Shown here in pieces: positions 1 through 9,646 of a DNA stretch of 46,760 nt; positions within the stretch are counted from its first letter, which is position 1; the number at the start of each line of letters is the position of its first letter. The position numbers and the translations under genes were made by a program. This stretch comes from Neoroseomonas soli (lineage in GTDB: Bacteria; Pseudomonadota; Alphaproteobacteria; Acetobacterales; Acetobacteraceae), in NCBI RefSeq assembly GCF_018129065.1, contig NZ_JAAEDM010000032.1, forward strand, positions 1-46,760, written 5' to 3'. The notes below the pieces were generated by a model. The model did no database searches, had not been told where the DNA came from, and saw only the letters and a program-made list of their open reading frames with translations.

Positions 1-19
1 GGCGCCGGCCGCCGCCATC

Positions 20-3000
20 TCAGCCCGCGGCCGGGGCGGGTGGCGCCGCTTCCGCGGCCGGTCCCGGCGGCTTCCCGCCGAACACCGTGACGTAGAGCGT
101 CGGCAGGAAGACCAGCGTCAGCAGCGTCGCGACCATCAGCCCGCCCATGATGGCGAAGGCCATCGGCCCCCAGAACACCGTCGGCGCGATCGGGATCAGC
201 CCGAGCACGGTCGAGACCGCGGTCAGCAGCATCGGGCGCAGGCGGGAGGACGCCGCGGCGATCACCGCGTTCCAGACATCCTTGCCTTCCTCGCGATCGG
301 CTTCGATCTGCATGATCAGGATGATCGCGTTCTTCGCGATCATGCCGAGCAGCGAGAGGATGCCGAGGATCGCCACGAAGCCGAGCGGCCGGTTGAAGGC
401 CAGCAGCGCCAGCACCACGCCGATGATACCGAGCGGCAGCAGCGCCAGCACCAGCCCCAGCCGCCGGAAGGAGCCGAGCTGGAACATCAGCAGCGTGAGC
501 ATGATGAGCAGCATCATCGGCACCACGGCGATGACCGAGGCCTGGCTGTCCGCGCTTTCCTCCGCGATGCCGCCGAGGTCGACGCGGTAGGGCCGTTCGA
601 GCCGCGCGTTCAGCGCGTCGATGCGCCCCTGCACCGCGGCGACCACCGTGTCGGGCAGAACGCCGGGGTTGACGTCGGCGCGCACGGTCAGTGTCGGCAC
701 GCGGTCGCGCCGCCAGATCAGCGGGTATTCCTGCGTGTGCTCGAAGGTCGCGAGCTGCGTCAGCGGCACCGTCCGCCCGCCCGGCAGCGACACCTGGAGC
801 GAGCGCAGCGTATCGAGCGAGAGCCGCTGGTCCGAGGTCGCGCGGGCCACCACGTCGATCAGGTAGATGTCGTCGCGCACCTGCGTGATCGTCGTGCCCG
901 TGACCGCGCCGTTGATCGCGGCCGCGAGTTCCGCCGAGGACAGGCCGAGCAGTCGCGCCTGGTCCTGGTCCACCCGCACGCGCAACTGGCGAGAGGGTTC
1001 CATCCAGTCGAAATGGACATGCCGCGCGCCGGGTGTGTCGGCGAGGATCTTCGCGACATCCTGCGCGATCTCCCGCACGCGCTCGATGTCCGGCCCGTTG
1101 ACGCGGTATTGCAGCGGCCAGCCGACCGGCGGGCCGAGTTCCAGCGGATAGACGCGCGAGACGGCGGCGGGGAACTGCTCGGCGAGCAGCGTCTCGAGCC
1201 GCCGGTGCAGCCTTTCGCGCCCCGCCAGGTCCTTCGCCACCACCACCGCCTGGGAGAAGAAGGGCAGGGCCAGTTGCACGTTCAGCGGCAGGTAGAAGCG
1301 GATGGCGCCGCGGCCGACATAGGTGCTCCAGCGCTGCACGTCCGGATCGGCGGCGAGCGCGGCGTCGAGGCGCTGGGCCACTTCCTCGCTCGCGAAGATC
1401 GAGGCGTTCTGCGGCAGCGTCACCTCGACCAGCAACTCGGTGCGGTCGGAGGAGGGGAAGAACTGCCGCGGCACGAACTGCATGGCGAAGATTGCGGCGC
1501 CGAACATCACGACGGTGAAGGCGATGGTCACCCACTTCGCCCGCATCGCCATGGTCAGGAAGGCGGTGTAGCCGCGCAGGATGGCGCCGGGCTTCACGGG
1601 CTCCACCGCGCCCTTCGGCGCCTTGAGGATCGCCATGCCGAGCAGCGGCGCGAAGATCACCGCCACGAACCAGGACACGATCAGCGCGATGCCGACCACG
1701 GCGAAGATCGAGAAGGTGTATTCGCCCGCCGAGGACCGCGCGAAGCCGATCGGCACGAAGCCCGCGATGGTCACCAGCGTGCCGATCAGCATGGAGGAGG
1801 CGAGGGTGGAATAGGCGAAGGTCGCCGCCTTCGGCTTGGAATCGCCCGCCGCCAACCGCCGGATCATGGCGTCGATGGTCGTCATCGCGTCATCGACCAG
1901 CAGGGTCAGCGCGATGATCAGCGCACCGAGCGAGATGCGCTGGAGGTCGATGCCGAACACCGACATCAGCGGGAAGACGATTGCGAGCGTCAGCGGGATG
2001 GACAGCGCCACCACCGAGCCGGCCCGCATGCCGAGCGCCACGAAGGACGCCGCCATGATGATCAGGATCGCCTGCCAGAGGCTGTCGGTGAAGTCGCCGA
2101 TCGCCTCGTCCACCGTCACCGACTGGTCGGCCACGAGGACGGGCTCGATGCCGATGGGCAGGTTGGCGCGGATCTCGTCCATCGCCGCCTTGATGTTGCG
2201 GCCGAGGGCCAGGATGTCCCCCGAATCCCGCATCGCGACCGCAAGGCCGATGGCGGGCTGGCCGTTCACGCGGAACATCGGCTGCGGCGGATCGGCGGTG
2301 GCGCGGCGGACCTCGGCGATGTCGCCCAGGCGGAAGATGCGCTCGCCGACCACGAAGTTGACGTTGCGGATGTCCGCCTCGTTCGCGAAGGCGCCCGAGA
2401 CGCGGACCGAGAGGCGTTCCTGCCCGGTCTCCACCAGCCCCGCCGGGCGCACCAGGTTCTGCGCCTGCAACGCCGCGATCAGCGCACCGCGGTTCAGCCC
2501 GAGGCCGGCGAGGCGCTCGGTCGAGAACTCGATGAAGATGCGCTCATCCTGCGCGCCGAGGATCTCGACCTTCGAGACATCCGGCACCAGCAGCAGGCGC
2601 GACCGCGCGGCCTCGACCTGGTCGCGCAGCTCGCGCTGGGTGAAGCCGTCGGCGGTGAAGCCGTAGATGATGCCGAAGGTGTCGCCGAAATCGTCGTTGA
2701 AGAACGGCCCGACCATGCCCTGGGGCATGGTGTGGCGAATATCGGCGACGCGCCGGCGCACCTGGTACCACATGTCCGGCACCACGGCGGGCGGCGTAGC
2801 ACCCTTGAGGTCCACGAAGATCGTGGTCTGGCCGGGCACGGTGTAGGAGCGGATCCGTTCGAGGTTCGGCGTCTCCTGCAAGGTGCGCTCGAGCCGTTCC
2901 GTCACCTGCAGCAGCGTCTCCTCGATCGTCGCCCCCGGCCAGACGGCGGAGACGATCATGGTGCGGAAGGTGAAGGCGGGGTCCTCGTTGCGCCCGAGCT

Positions 3001-3100
3001 TGAGGAAGGCGAAGGAGCCCGCCACCAGCGCGACGATCATGAAGTAGACGACGAGCGAACGCCGCCCGATCGCCCATTCCGACAGATTGGGCCCGATCAT
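20..3100 (-). CDS. RND-family efflux pump permease (AcrB-like)
   Basis: A 1026-residue inner-membrane proton-driven pump of the HAE/AcrB superfamily, which would drive export of hydrophobic compounds from the periplasm or membrane. The sequence shows an N-terminal membrane segment, a large periplasmic loop beginning with the family-typical GRNEDPAFTFR, the paired transmembrane aspartates in LLVDDAMTT near residue 400, a second periplasmic loop, and a C-terminal membrane block ending in the conserved region around GMIAKNAI. Length matches the family. Its start codon overlaps the stop of the upstream adaptor gene (ATGA at 3097-3100), so the two are translationally coupled. No TolC-type outer membrane gene is in view; it may lie beyond the left edge or be encoded elsewhere. 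The substrate cannot be told from sequence. Confidence 0.95.
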   Translation of the reverse strand: MIGPNLSEWAIGRRSLVVYFMIVALVAGSFAFLKLGRNEDPAFTFRTMIVSAVWPGATIEETLLQVTERLERTLQETPNLERIRSYTVPGQTTIFVDLKGATPPAVVPDMWYQVRRRVADIRHTMPQGMVGPFFNDDFGDTFGIIYGFTADGFTQRELRDQVEAARSRLLLVPDVSKVEILGAQDERIFIEFSTERLAGLGLNRGALIAALQAQNLVRPAGLVETGQERLSVRVSGAFANEADIRNVNFVVGERIFRLGDIAEVRRATADPPQPMFRVNGQPAIGLAVAMRDSGDILALGRNIKAAMDEIRANLPIGIEPVLVADQSVTVDEAIGDFTDSLWQAILIIMAASFVALGMRAGSVVALSIPLTLAIVFPLMSVFGIDLQRISLGALIIALTLLVDDAMTTIDAMIRRLAAGDSKPKAATFAYSTLASSMLIGTLVTIAGFVPIGFARSSAGEYTFSIFAVVGIALIVSWFVAVIFAPLLGMAILKAPKGAVEPVKPGAILRGYTAFLTMAMRAKWVTIAFTVVMFGAAIFAMQFVPRQFFPSSDRTELLVEVTLPQNASIFASEEVAQRLDAALAADPDVQRWSTYVGRGAIRFYLPLNVQLALPFFSQAVVVAKDLAGRERLHRRLETLLAEQFPAAVSRVYPLELGPPVGWPLQYRVNGPDIERVREIAQDVAKILADTPGARHVHFDWMEPSRQLRVRVDQDQARLLGLSSAELAAAINGAVTGTTITQVRDDIYLIDVVARATSDQRLSLDTLRSLQVSLPGGRTVPLTQLATFEHTQEYPLIWRRDRVPTLTVRADVNPGVLPDTVVAAVQGRIDALNARLERPYRVDLGGIAEESADSQASVIAVVPMMLLIMLTLLMFQLGSFRRLGLVLALLPLGIIGVVLALLAFNRPLGFVAILGILSLLGMIAKNAIILIMQIEADREEGKDVWNAVIAAASSRLRPMLLTAVSTVLGLIPIAPTVFWGPMAFAIMGGLMVATLLTLVFLPTLYVTVFGGKPPGPAAEAAPPAPAAG

Positions 3101-4206
3101 CGCGCGCCGCCGAGCAGGCGCACCTTCTGGCCCGGCCTGAGCGCCTGGACGCCGGCCGTGACCACGATCTCACCGGCTTCGAGGCCGGTCCCGACCACCA
3201 CATGGCCGGGGTCGTGGCGCACCAGTTCGACCGTGCGCAGCGCGACGGTCTGGTCCGCCGGATTCACCACCCAGACGGCGGGCGCGCGGTCGGCCCGCGT
3301 AAGCGCCGAGGCCGGGATCGAGAAGCCCGCGCTGGACCCGAGCGTCAGCCGCCCCGTCACCGTCGCGCCGAGGCGCATGGCCGGTGGCGGGTCCGCGAGG
3401 CCGACGCGCACCTGGAAGGTGCCGGTCACGGCATCGGCGCGCGGCGCGACCTCGCGCACGCGGCCGGTGGTGCGAATATTGGGGTCGGTGGCGAGGACGA
3501 TCTCGATCACCGGATTGGCCGGCGCCTGGTCCTTCAGCACCGGCGGCACGTCGAAGACGGCGTCGCGGCCCTCGTCGCGGGCGACCTGCACGATCATGCG
3601 GCCGGGCTGCACCACTTCGCCGGGCTCGGCGCCGCGCGCGGTGACGCGGCCATTCACGTCGGAGACGAGTTCGGTGTAGCCGAGCCGGGTTTCCGCGATG
3701 CCCACCTGCGCCTGGGCCGCATCGACCGCCGACTGCGCGCTCTGCTGCGTCTGCGCCGCCTGGTCGTAGCGGACACGGGTGGTCCAGCCGTCGCGCAGCA
3801 GTTCGGACTGTCGCCAGTAGTTGTTGCGCGCCTCGGTCAGTTGGGCGGAGGCCGCGGCGAGCTGCGCGCGGGCGGCGCGCAGGCCGTTCTCCTCGTTCTC
3901 GCGGTTCAGCCGCGCCACCACCTGGCCGGCGCGCACCGTGTCGCCCACGTTGACCAGCCGCTCGACCATCCGCCCGTCGATGCGGAAGGCGAGGTTCACC
4001 TCCGTCTCGGCCTGCACCGTGCCGGTCAGCGAGACGACTTCCCCGCCCGCGCTGCGTTCCACCGTCACGACGCGCACCGGGCGGACTTCCGGCGGCGCGG
4101 GTGGGGGGGCGCTGTCGCAGGCGGCGAGCAGCCGGAGGGCCAGCAAGCCTGGCATGACCGCGCGAAGGAAGGGCCGGATGGGCGAATACTGCATCATGAG
4201 GTCCAT
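3097..4206 (-). CDS. RND efflux periplasmic adaptor lipoprotein (HlyD/MFP family)
   Basis: Membrane fusion protein that would link the pump encoded just downstream to an outer membrane channel. The chosen start gives a signal sequence with lipobox LLAAC, so the mature protein should be a lipoprotein anchored by its cysteine. It is followed by the two lipoyl half-motifs (TGTVQAETEVNLAFRIDG and, after the hairpin, VNGRVTARGAEPGEVV), a coiled-coil hairpin rich in Ala/Gln, a beta-barrel and a C-terminal membrane-proximal domain. The open frame extends upstream to 4338, but that extension lacks a signal peptide. Several Met codons (4206, 4197, 4194) compete as start, none with a strong Shine-Dalgarno, so the exact start is uncertain. 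It forms an operon with the permease through an ATGA overlap. Confidence 0.9.
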   Translation of the reverse strand: MDLMMQYSPIRPFLRAVMPGLLALRLLAACDSAPPPAPPEVRPVRVVTVERSAGGEVVSLTGTVQAETEVNLAFRIDGRMVERLVNVGDTVRAGQVVARLNRENEENGLRAARAQLAAASAQLTEARNNYWRQSELLRDGWTTRVRYDQAAQTQQSAQSAVDAAQAQVGIAETRLGYTELVSDVNGRVTARGAEPGEVVQPGRMIVQVARDEGRDAVFDVPPVLKDQAPANPVIEIVLATDPNIRTTGRVREVAPRADAVTGTFQVRVGLADPPPAMRLGATVTGRLTLGSSAGFSIPASALTRADRAPAVWVVNPADQTVALRTVELVRHDPGHVVVGTGLEAGEIVVTAGVQALRPGQKVRLLGGAR

Positions 4207-4365
4207 GGTCGCCGGTATCGGCAGGTCATTGCGTCGTCGGGTCATGCATCGCGCCGAGGGGATGCGCAAGCGAAACGCGAATGACGGCGGGCTCGGGGCT
4301 GCCCGGCGCGGCCAAACCATGAGCCCAACGTCCCGCACCCTGGTTCGTGCGTCCCAGGGCGGGCG

Positions 4366-5820
4366 TCAGCGCGCCGGCAGCGCCTCGGTCACCCGGTCGA
4401 GCAGGTAGGGAAAGAAGGGGTTGGAGGTGACGCGCGACAGCGAGTCGAGCCCGACCGCCAGCACGCCCCGCTCCCCGCGGATGGCCAGCGCGCCGAGCCG
4501 CACGCCGAAATCCTCCGCCGGGTCGGGTTCGGCGCCGTAGAGCCCGTCCTGCGGCGGGAAGGGCAGCGCGACGTGGGAGAGCGAGAAGACCTCCCGCGGC
4601 CAGGCGAGGCCCAGCGGCATCGCGGTTTCCTCCTGGCTGCCGACCGGGGTCCGGCGCGCGATGGCGGCGTTGGTCTCGGCCGCCGCGTTGGTGACGATGG
4701 TCAGGCCGTAGGCGCGTGGCGCGGGCGGGACGATGCGGCCGAGCGCCGCCTCCGCCCCCGCCGCGAAGAGCGGGCCGAACTTCACATTCCGGTTCAGGTC
4801 GAAGAGCACGAGCTCGCTGCCATTGGCCGGCAGGCGCGCATGGAGCGCCGAGAGCACCGCCGGCGTCGAGACCGTCGCGTCCACCACGGATTGGAAGGTG
4901 AGCACCGGCGGCAGCGCGGCAAGCCGCCCCGCGCCCGCCAGCCGGTCGAGCTGCGCCTGCAATGCCGCCGTCAGCCGGTGGGTCTGCCGCGCCGCCTGGA
5001 CCGGAAAGGAGTTGTACTTGAAGGGGTTGAATTCCGGCTGCACGTCGAGCCAGGCGGCGCGGGCGAAGCGGGGCAGCAGCGCCGGCCACCCCGCGATGCC
5101 GGCGAAGCGGGCGAAGGCGGTCACGCCCACCATGGGGGAGAGCAGCACGATGCGTTCCGCGCGCGGCAGGCGCGCATCCTCGATGGCGTCGAGCTGATGC
5201 TTGAGCGCGAGCGCGCCGCCGTTCGAGTAGCCGACCAGGTGGATCGGCCGCTCCCGCCCGACCCGCGCCTGCGCTTCCCGCATCGCGAGGCGCGTCGCGG
5301 CCATCCAGTCCTCCCAGGCCGCGCGCGTCAGGCCGGCGGGGACGGTGCCGTGGCCGGGCATGCGCATCCCGATGGCGAGGAAGCCGCGCGCGCGATAGGC
5401 CTCGGCCAGGTGGCGCAGGCTGAAGGGCGCGTCGGTCAGCCCGTGCAGGAAGACGGCGGCACCGCGCGGGGCACCCTCCGGCTCCAGCACGAAGGAACGG
5501 TTCCAGTCGCGCGCGAAGCGCGCCGGGTTCACCGGGCTGCCCGCGAAGAAGCGGTTCGCCGGGACACGGTCGGCGGGGTCGAGCGCCTCCGTCACCTCCC
5601 GCCGCACGGTGGCGAAGGCGGCTTCCTCCGTCGCGAGCCAGCCGCGCCAGTCGGCGGCATCGAGGGCGTCCGGCGACAATTCCTCCGGCACCACCAGGTG
5701 CCAGGGCGCGAGCGGCGGGCCCTGCGTCGCTTCCCAGGCGCGGACGCCGAGCACCAGCAGCAATGCCGCCGCGACCGCGGCCGCCGCGCGGATCAGCCAG
5801 CGCCTCGCGAAGGATGTCAT
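4366..5820 (-). CDS. Membrane-anchored alpha/beta hydrolase
   Basis: A 484-residue serine hydrolase with one N-terminal membrane segment (about residues 8-28) and a hydrolase fold behind it. Visible motifs are the oxyanion-loop FLHGLTD (124-130) and the nucleophile elbow GYSNGG with Ser199; a later Asp and His should complete the triad but were not assigned with certainty. The family includes esterases and lipases acting on acyl esters; the substrate is unknown. It is longer than a minimal alpha/beta hydrolase because of an extended C-terminal part. It lies upstream of, and in the same direction as, the efflux genes with a 159-base gap, and diverges from the AI-2E family gene across 119 bases. 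Nothing links it functionally to either neighbour. Confidence 0.85.
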   Translation of the reverse strand: MTSFARRWLIRAAAAVAAALLLVLGVRAWEATQGPPLAPWHLVVPEELSPDALDAADWRGWLATEEAAFATVRREVTEALDPADRVPANRFFAGSPVNPARFARDWNRSFVLEPEGAPRGAAVFLHGLTDAPFSLRHLAEAYRARGFLAIGMRMPGHGTVPAGLTRAAWEDWMAATRLAMREAQARVGRERPIHLVGYSNGGALALKHQLDAIEDARLPRAERIVLLSPMVGVTAFARFAGIAGWPALLPRFARAAWLDVQPEFNPFKYNSFPVQAARQTHRLTAALQAQLDRLAGAGRLAALPPVLTFQSVVDATVSTPAVLSALHARLPANGSELVLFDLNRNVKFGPLFAAGAEAALGRIVPPAPRAYGLTIVTNAAAETNAAIARRTPVGSQEETAMPLGLAWPREVFSLSHVALPFPPQDGLYGAEPDPAEDFGVRLGALAIRGERGVLAVGLDSLSRVTSNPFFPYLLDRVTEALPAR

Positions 5821-5939
5821 GCCTGTCTCCGGGTCCCCGTCGAGCGGTGTCGCACGGAACCGCGTCCGGATCGAAGCCCTTGCGCCGCGCGTGCAGCCGA
5901 CCCAGGCTGGCGCCGATTCCCGGGAAGCTGCCGAACCTC

Positions 5940-6971
5940 ATGACCACCGATCGCGGACTTCGCATCCTCGTTGGCCTCTGCGCCACCGTGCTCGTCGCGG
6001 CTGCGCTCCAGGCGGGCCAGACCATCTTCGCGCCGGTCGTCTTCGCCTTCTTCGTCATCGCGCTGGTCTGGCCGGTGCAGCGCGTGGTGCAGGCGCGGAT
6101 GCCGGCGGGCCTCGCCATGATCGGCACGGTGCTGGTCACGCTCGTCGTCGTCGCGGGGCTGGCGATGTGCATCGCCTGGGCCTTCGGGCGCGTGGCGCAG
6201 TGGGTGGTGGCCAATGCGTCCCAGTTGCAGGCGCTGTACAACGCCAAGATCGCCTGGCTCGAGTCGCAGGGCATCGCGGCGGCCGGTCCGCTCGCCGAGC
6301 AGTTCGACGTGCGCTGGCTGGTGCGCATCGCGCAGGGCGTGCTCGCGCAGTTGCAGGGCGTCATCAGCTTCGTGGTGGTGACGGCGGTCTTCGTCATCCT
6401 CGGCCTGCTGGAAGTGGGGCAGGTGGCCTCGCAGCTCGCGGCGCGCGGGGAGAGCGCGGCGGCGCGCGGGGTGCTCTCCGGACTGGCTGCGAGTGCTTCG
6501 AAACTGCGCGCCTACATGCTGGTGCGGACCTTCGCGAGCGTGCTGACGGGCGTGCTGGTCTGGGCCTTCGCGCTCTACATGGGGCTCGACCTTGCGGCCG
6601 AATGGGGCGTCATCGCCTTCGTGCTGAACTACATCCCGTTCATCGGGCCGCTGGTCGCAACCGTCTTCCCGACCGCCGTCGGCATGCTGCAATTCGGGTC
6701 CTGGCAATCCGTCGTGACCATCTTCGCGGTGTTGCAGGTGATCCAGTTCCTGATCGGGTCCTACCTGGAGCCGCGCCTCGCGGGGAAACACCTGGCGGTG
6801 TCGCCCTTCATGGTGCTGGTGGCGGTATTCCTCGGCGCATTCCTGTGGGGGATTCCCGGGGCTTTCATCGGCGTGCCGGTGCTGATCGCCGCGCTGACGC
6901 TCTGCGAGCAGTTCGAGGGCAGCCGCTGGGTGGCGGAACTGCTGTCGGGCAAGGGCGCGGGCGGCGGGTGA
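5940..6971 (+). CDS. AI-2E family transporter (PerM/TqsA-like membrane protein)
   Basis: A 343-residue polytopic membrane protein of the AI-2E exporter superfamily (PF01594). It has two N-terminal hydrophobic segments, a soluble central helical stretch, and a C-terminal membrane block with the family hallmark NYIPFIGPLVA and a following PTAVG turn. Members have been linked to autoinducer-2 export, Na+/H+ antiport or small-molecule export, so the name does not prove quorum-sensing function. The open frame runs upstream to 5763 inside the divergent hydrolase, but the ATG at 5940 begins directly before the first membrane segment and gives the family's usual length. The Shine-Dalgarno is weak. 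No LuxS is present in the window. Confidence 0.88.
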   Translation: MTTDRGLRILVGLCATVLVAAALQAGQTIFAPVVFAFFVIALVWPVQRVVQARMPAGLAMIGTVLVTLVVVAGLAMCIAWAFGRVAQWVVANASQLQALYNAKIAWLESQGIAAAGPLAEQFDVRWLVRIAQGVLAQLQGVISFVVVTAVFVILGLLEVGQVASQLAARGESAAARGVLSGLAASASKLRAYMLVRTFASVLTGVLVWAFALYMGLDLAAEWGVIAFVLNYIPFIGPLVATVFPTAVGMLQFGSWQSVVTIFAVLQVIQFLIGSYLEPRLAGKHLAVSPFMVLVAVFLGAFLWGIPGAFIGVPVLIAALTLCEQFEGSRWVAELLSGKGAGGG

Positions 6972-7036
6972 CGCCGCGGGGAGGAGCGTGGCGCACCTGT
7001 CGCGTCTCACACCCGTTCCGAAATCCCTGACGAGGT

Positions 7037-7140
7037 CCCGGGTTCCAAAGGCCTTTCGGCCGATGGGTCCCCATTGACGTTGCTTGCAACAGCAATGGGG
7101 ACCCGTGGCGGGGAGAGGGGCGGCGCCCCTCTCCGCCGCG
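7037..7140 (-). repeat. B-type hairpin repeat with a nested second hairpin, 3' of the GntP gene
   Basis: Directly after the GntP stop, read on the minus strand, there is a GC-rich stem (GAGAGGGGCGCCGCCCCTCTC), then a 12-bp perfect inverted repeat (arms 7065-7076 and 7093-7104) whose loop holds a further 5-bp stem, and then the motif GGCCGAAAGGCCTTTGGAACC. The outer parts match the element at 25184-25246; the 12-bp hairpin looks like a sequence inserted into the element's second stem. It probably acts as a transcription terminator or REP-like structure, since it lacks a classic U-tract. Confidence 0.6.
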
Positions 7141-8595
7141 TCAGAACGACCCCAACGTGCTCCCCAGCACGATCACCGCCGCCAGCGCGATCAGCGCGCC
7201 GACGATGCACGCCATGACGATGTCGAGGTACGACTGCCTGTGCGTGGACCCGCACACCGCGAGCAGCGTCACCACCGCGCCGTTGTGCGGCAGGCTGTCC
7301 AGCGTGCCTGCCCCGATCACCGCCACCCGGTGCAGCAGTCCCGGGTCGATGCCCTTTTCCGCCGCCAGCGCCATGTAGGTCGGCCCCAGCGCGTCGAGCG
7401 CGATGGTCAGCCCGCCCGAGGCCGAGCCCGTCAGCGCCGCCAGGATGTTCGTTGCCGCCGCGAGCGAGACCAGCGGCCCGCCGCCGATGCCGAGCACCCA
7501 GTCGCGCACCGCCTCGAAGGCCGGCATGGCCGCGACCACCGCGCCGAAGCCCACCAGGCTGGCGACGCTGAAGATCGGCAGGACCGAGGCATTGGCGCCG
7601 GCATCCATCGTCGCCCGCAGGTCCGGCAGCCGCGCGAAGGATGTGGCGAGTTGCACCAGGATGGCGGCAAGCAGCGCCACCGCCACCGACCACACGCCCG
7701 CGACCGCCGCGAGGCTGGTGCCGCCCCAGCGCGGCTCGGCGAGGAAATCCGCGTTCATGTTCGGCAGGACGGCCATCGACATGAGGAGGTTCACGCCGAC
7801 CACGACGAACAGCGGCAGCGCCGCGAGCAGGATCGGCGGTTCCCCCGCCGCATGCGGGCTGCGGTGCATCTCGGCGGGGTCGAATTCGCGCGCGGTGGAG
7901 GCGCGCTCGCGGATCACGGGGTCGTCGGCGGCGGCATCGACGGGGGCGGGCGTCTCGTCCCCGAAGCCTTCGCCGGCGGCGCGCGCGCGGGCCTCGGCGC
8001 GTTGCAGCCACCACAGCCCGAAGCCGAGCATGATGGCGGAGGCCAGGATGCCGAGCCCCGGCGCCGCGAAGGGCGTGGTGCCGAAGAAGGGCATCGGGAT
8101 GGCGTTCTGGATCGCCGGCGTGCCCGGCATGGCGGACATGGTGAAGGTCGATGTGCCGAGCGCGATCGCCGCGGGCATCAGGCGGCGGGGGATGCCGGCC
8201 TCGCGGAACAGCGCCATCGCCATCGGCACCAGCACGAAGATCGCGACGAAGAGGGACACGCCGCCATAGGTGACCGCCGCGCCGGCCAGCACGACCGAGA
8301 GCAGCGCCCGCTGCGGCCCCAGCTTCGCCGTCATCCACCGCGCGATGGCGCCGACCGAGCCGCTGTCCTCCATCAGCTTGCCGAACAGCGCGCCGAGCAG
8401 GAACAGCGGGAAGAACTGCGCGACGAAGCGCGCCGCGCTGCCCATGAAGGTCTGCGTCCAGTGCGCGAGCAGCGGCTCACCCGCGAAGCCCGCGGCGACC
8501 AGCGCCGCGACCGGGGCCAGCAGCAGCACCGACCAGCCGCGATAGGCCAGCCAGACGAGGACCGCGAGGCCGAGGAGGATCCCGAGGAGGCCCAT
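7141..8595 (-). CDS. GntP family permease
   Basis: A 484-residue polytopic transporter of the gluconate permease (GntP) superfamily, which takes up sugar acids or other small carboxylates by proton symport. The sequence is almost entirely hydrophobic helices, with conserved blocks such as FFPLFLLGALFGKLMEDSG, AGAAVTYGGVSLFVAIF and the MPGTPAIQNAIP loop; the C-terminus has the ALTGSASGGL turn seen in the family. It starts with ATG four bases after the stop of the patatin gene, so the two are likely cotranscribed from the 9.65-kb end. The substrate is not predictable from context. A strong hairpin repeat follows its stop. Confidence 0.88.
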   Translation of the reverse strand: MGLLGILLGLAVLVWLAYRGWSVLLLAPVAALVAAGFAGEPLLAHWTQTFMGSAARFVAQFFPLFLLGALFGKLMEDSGSVGAIARWMTAKLGPQRALLSVVLAGAAVTYGGVSLFVAIFVLVPMAMALFREAGIPRRLMPAAIALGTSTFTMSAMPGTPAIQNAIPMPFFGTTPFAAPGLGILASAIMLGFGLWWLQRAEARARAAGEGFGDETPAPVDAAADDPVIRERASTAREFDPAEMHRSPHAAGEPPILLAALPLFVVVGVNLLMSMAVLPNMNADFLAEPRWGGTSLAAVAGVWSVAVALLAAILVQLATSFARLPDLRATMDAGANASVLPIFSVASLVGFGAVVAAMPAFEAVRDWVLGIGGGPLVSLAAATNILAALTGSASGGLTIALDALGPTYMALAAEKGIDPGLLHRVAVIGAGTLDSLPHNGAVVTLLAVCGSTHRQSYLDIVMACIVGALIALAAVIVLGSTLGSF

Positions 8596-8599
8596 CGCC

Positions 8600-9646
8600 T
8601 CACGCCTTCTGGAGCAGGTATTCGATCGGCAGCGTCGATCGGGTGCCGAGTGCCTCGCCGTGCTCGGCCAGGAAGGCGTCGGCCGCGCGGCGGCCCTCGT
8701 CGCGCAGCATGGTCAGGAACTCCCATTCCGCGTTGAGCTTGGAGGAGGCGCCGAGTTCCAGCAGCAGCCCGCTGCGGACCAGGTGCACGCGCATCCTGGC
8801 CCAGTGGGCGGTGCGCTCGTTGCCGGGATCGGCCACCGAACGCAGCAGCGCCATCATCTGCAGTTCCTTGAGCAGCACGGCGTTGAAGGCGACCTCGTTC
8901 AGCCGGTTGAGGATGTCCCGCGCGCTTTTCGGGATACCCGGCCGCTCCACCGGGTTGATGCCGACGATGATGGTGTCGTCGGACACGCACTCGTCGATCA
9001 GCGGCGTCATGGTCGGGTTGCCCGAATAGCCGCCGTCCCAATAGGCCTGCCCGTCGATCTCCACCGCCTGGAACATCATCGGCAGGCAGGCGGAGGCGAG
9101 CAGCGCCTCGGGCGAGAGGTCGGCATTGCGGAACACCCGCGGCCGCCCCGTGTGCACGTTGGTCGCGGTGATGAAGAGCTTCACCGGCGCCTGCGGGAGG
9201 CGGGCGAAATCCACCGCCTCGGCCAGGATGGCCGCCAGCGGGTTGGGCAGCCCGAAATCCAGGTCGTAGGGGGAGAAGACGCGCGTCGCGATGTCCATCG
9301 CCAGGTAGCCGGGCGAATGGTCGAGCGACCAGCGCCCGAGCAGCACGTCGAGCGGCCCGCGCCTCAGCGGGCTGAGCGCCGCGGCCTCCGAGACGCGGCG
9401 CCAGAAGGCCGCCAGCGCATCCTGCGCGCCCTCCCGCCCGCCGATCGCCAGGCCGTGGGCGAGCACCGCGGCGTTCATCGCCCCGGCCGAGGTGCCGGAG
9501 GCGGCTTCGATGACGAGCCATTCCTCCTCGAGCAGCCGGTCCAGCACGCCCCAGGTGAAGGCGCCGTGGCTGCCCCCACCCTGCAGCGCGAGGTCCACGA
9601 GGATCGGCGCGCGCGTGGCGGCGCGGCGGGCGGGGCGTTGGGCCAT
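8600..9646 (-). CDS. Patatin-like phospholipase, cytosolic type
   Basis: A 348-residue patatin-domain lipid hydrolase. The oxyanion loop is GGGSHG (23-28), the nucleophile is Ser53 in GTSAG, and the second half of the catalytic dyad is Asp204 in WDGGYSGN. No signal peptide is visible, which suggests a cytoplasmic or peripheral membrane enzyme acting on acyl lipids. Relatives in Acetobacteraceae and Rhizobiales often sit near polyhydroxybutyrate or lipid genes, but there is no such gene here. It is the upstream gene of a two-gene unit with the GntP permease and is divergent from a second, lipoprotein-type patatin across 268 bases. Confidence 0.9.
   Translation of the reverse strand: MAQRPARRAATRAPILVDLALQGGGSHGAFTWGVLDRLLEEEWLVIEAASGTSAGAMNAAVLAHGLAIGGREGAQDALAAFWRRVSEAAALSPLRRGPLDVLLGRWSLDHSPGYLAMDIATRVFSPYDLDFGLPNPLAAILAEAVDFARLPQAPVKLFITATNVHTGRPRVFRNADLSPEALLASACLPMMFQAVEIDGQAYWDGGYSGNPTMTPLIDECVSDDTIIVGINPVERPGIPKSARDILNRLNEVAFNAVLLKELQMMALLRSVADPGNERTAHWARMRVHLVRSGLLLELGASSKLNAEWEFLTMLRDEGRRAADAFLAEHGEALGTRSTLPIEYLLQKA

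Noticed and set aside
737-3679. A 980-codon open frame antisense to the RND genes
   Set aside because: Its protein is a low-complexity run of Arg, Asp, His and Gln with no motif, while the opposite strand encodes a full RND pump. Long antisense frames are expected at this GC content.
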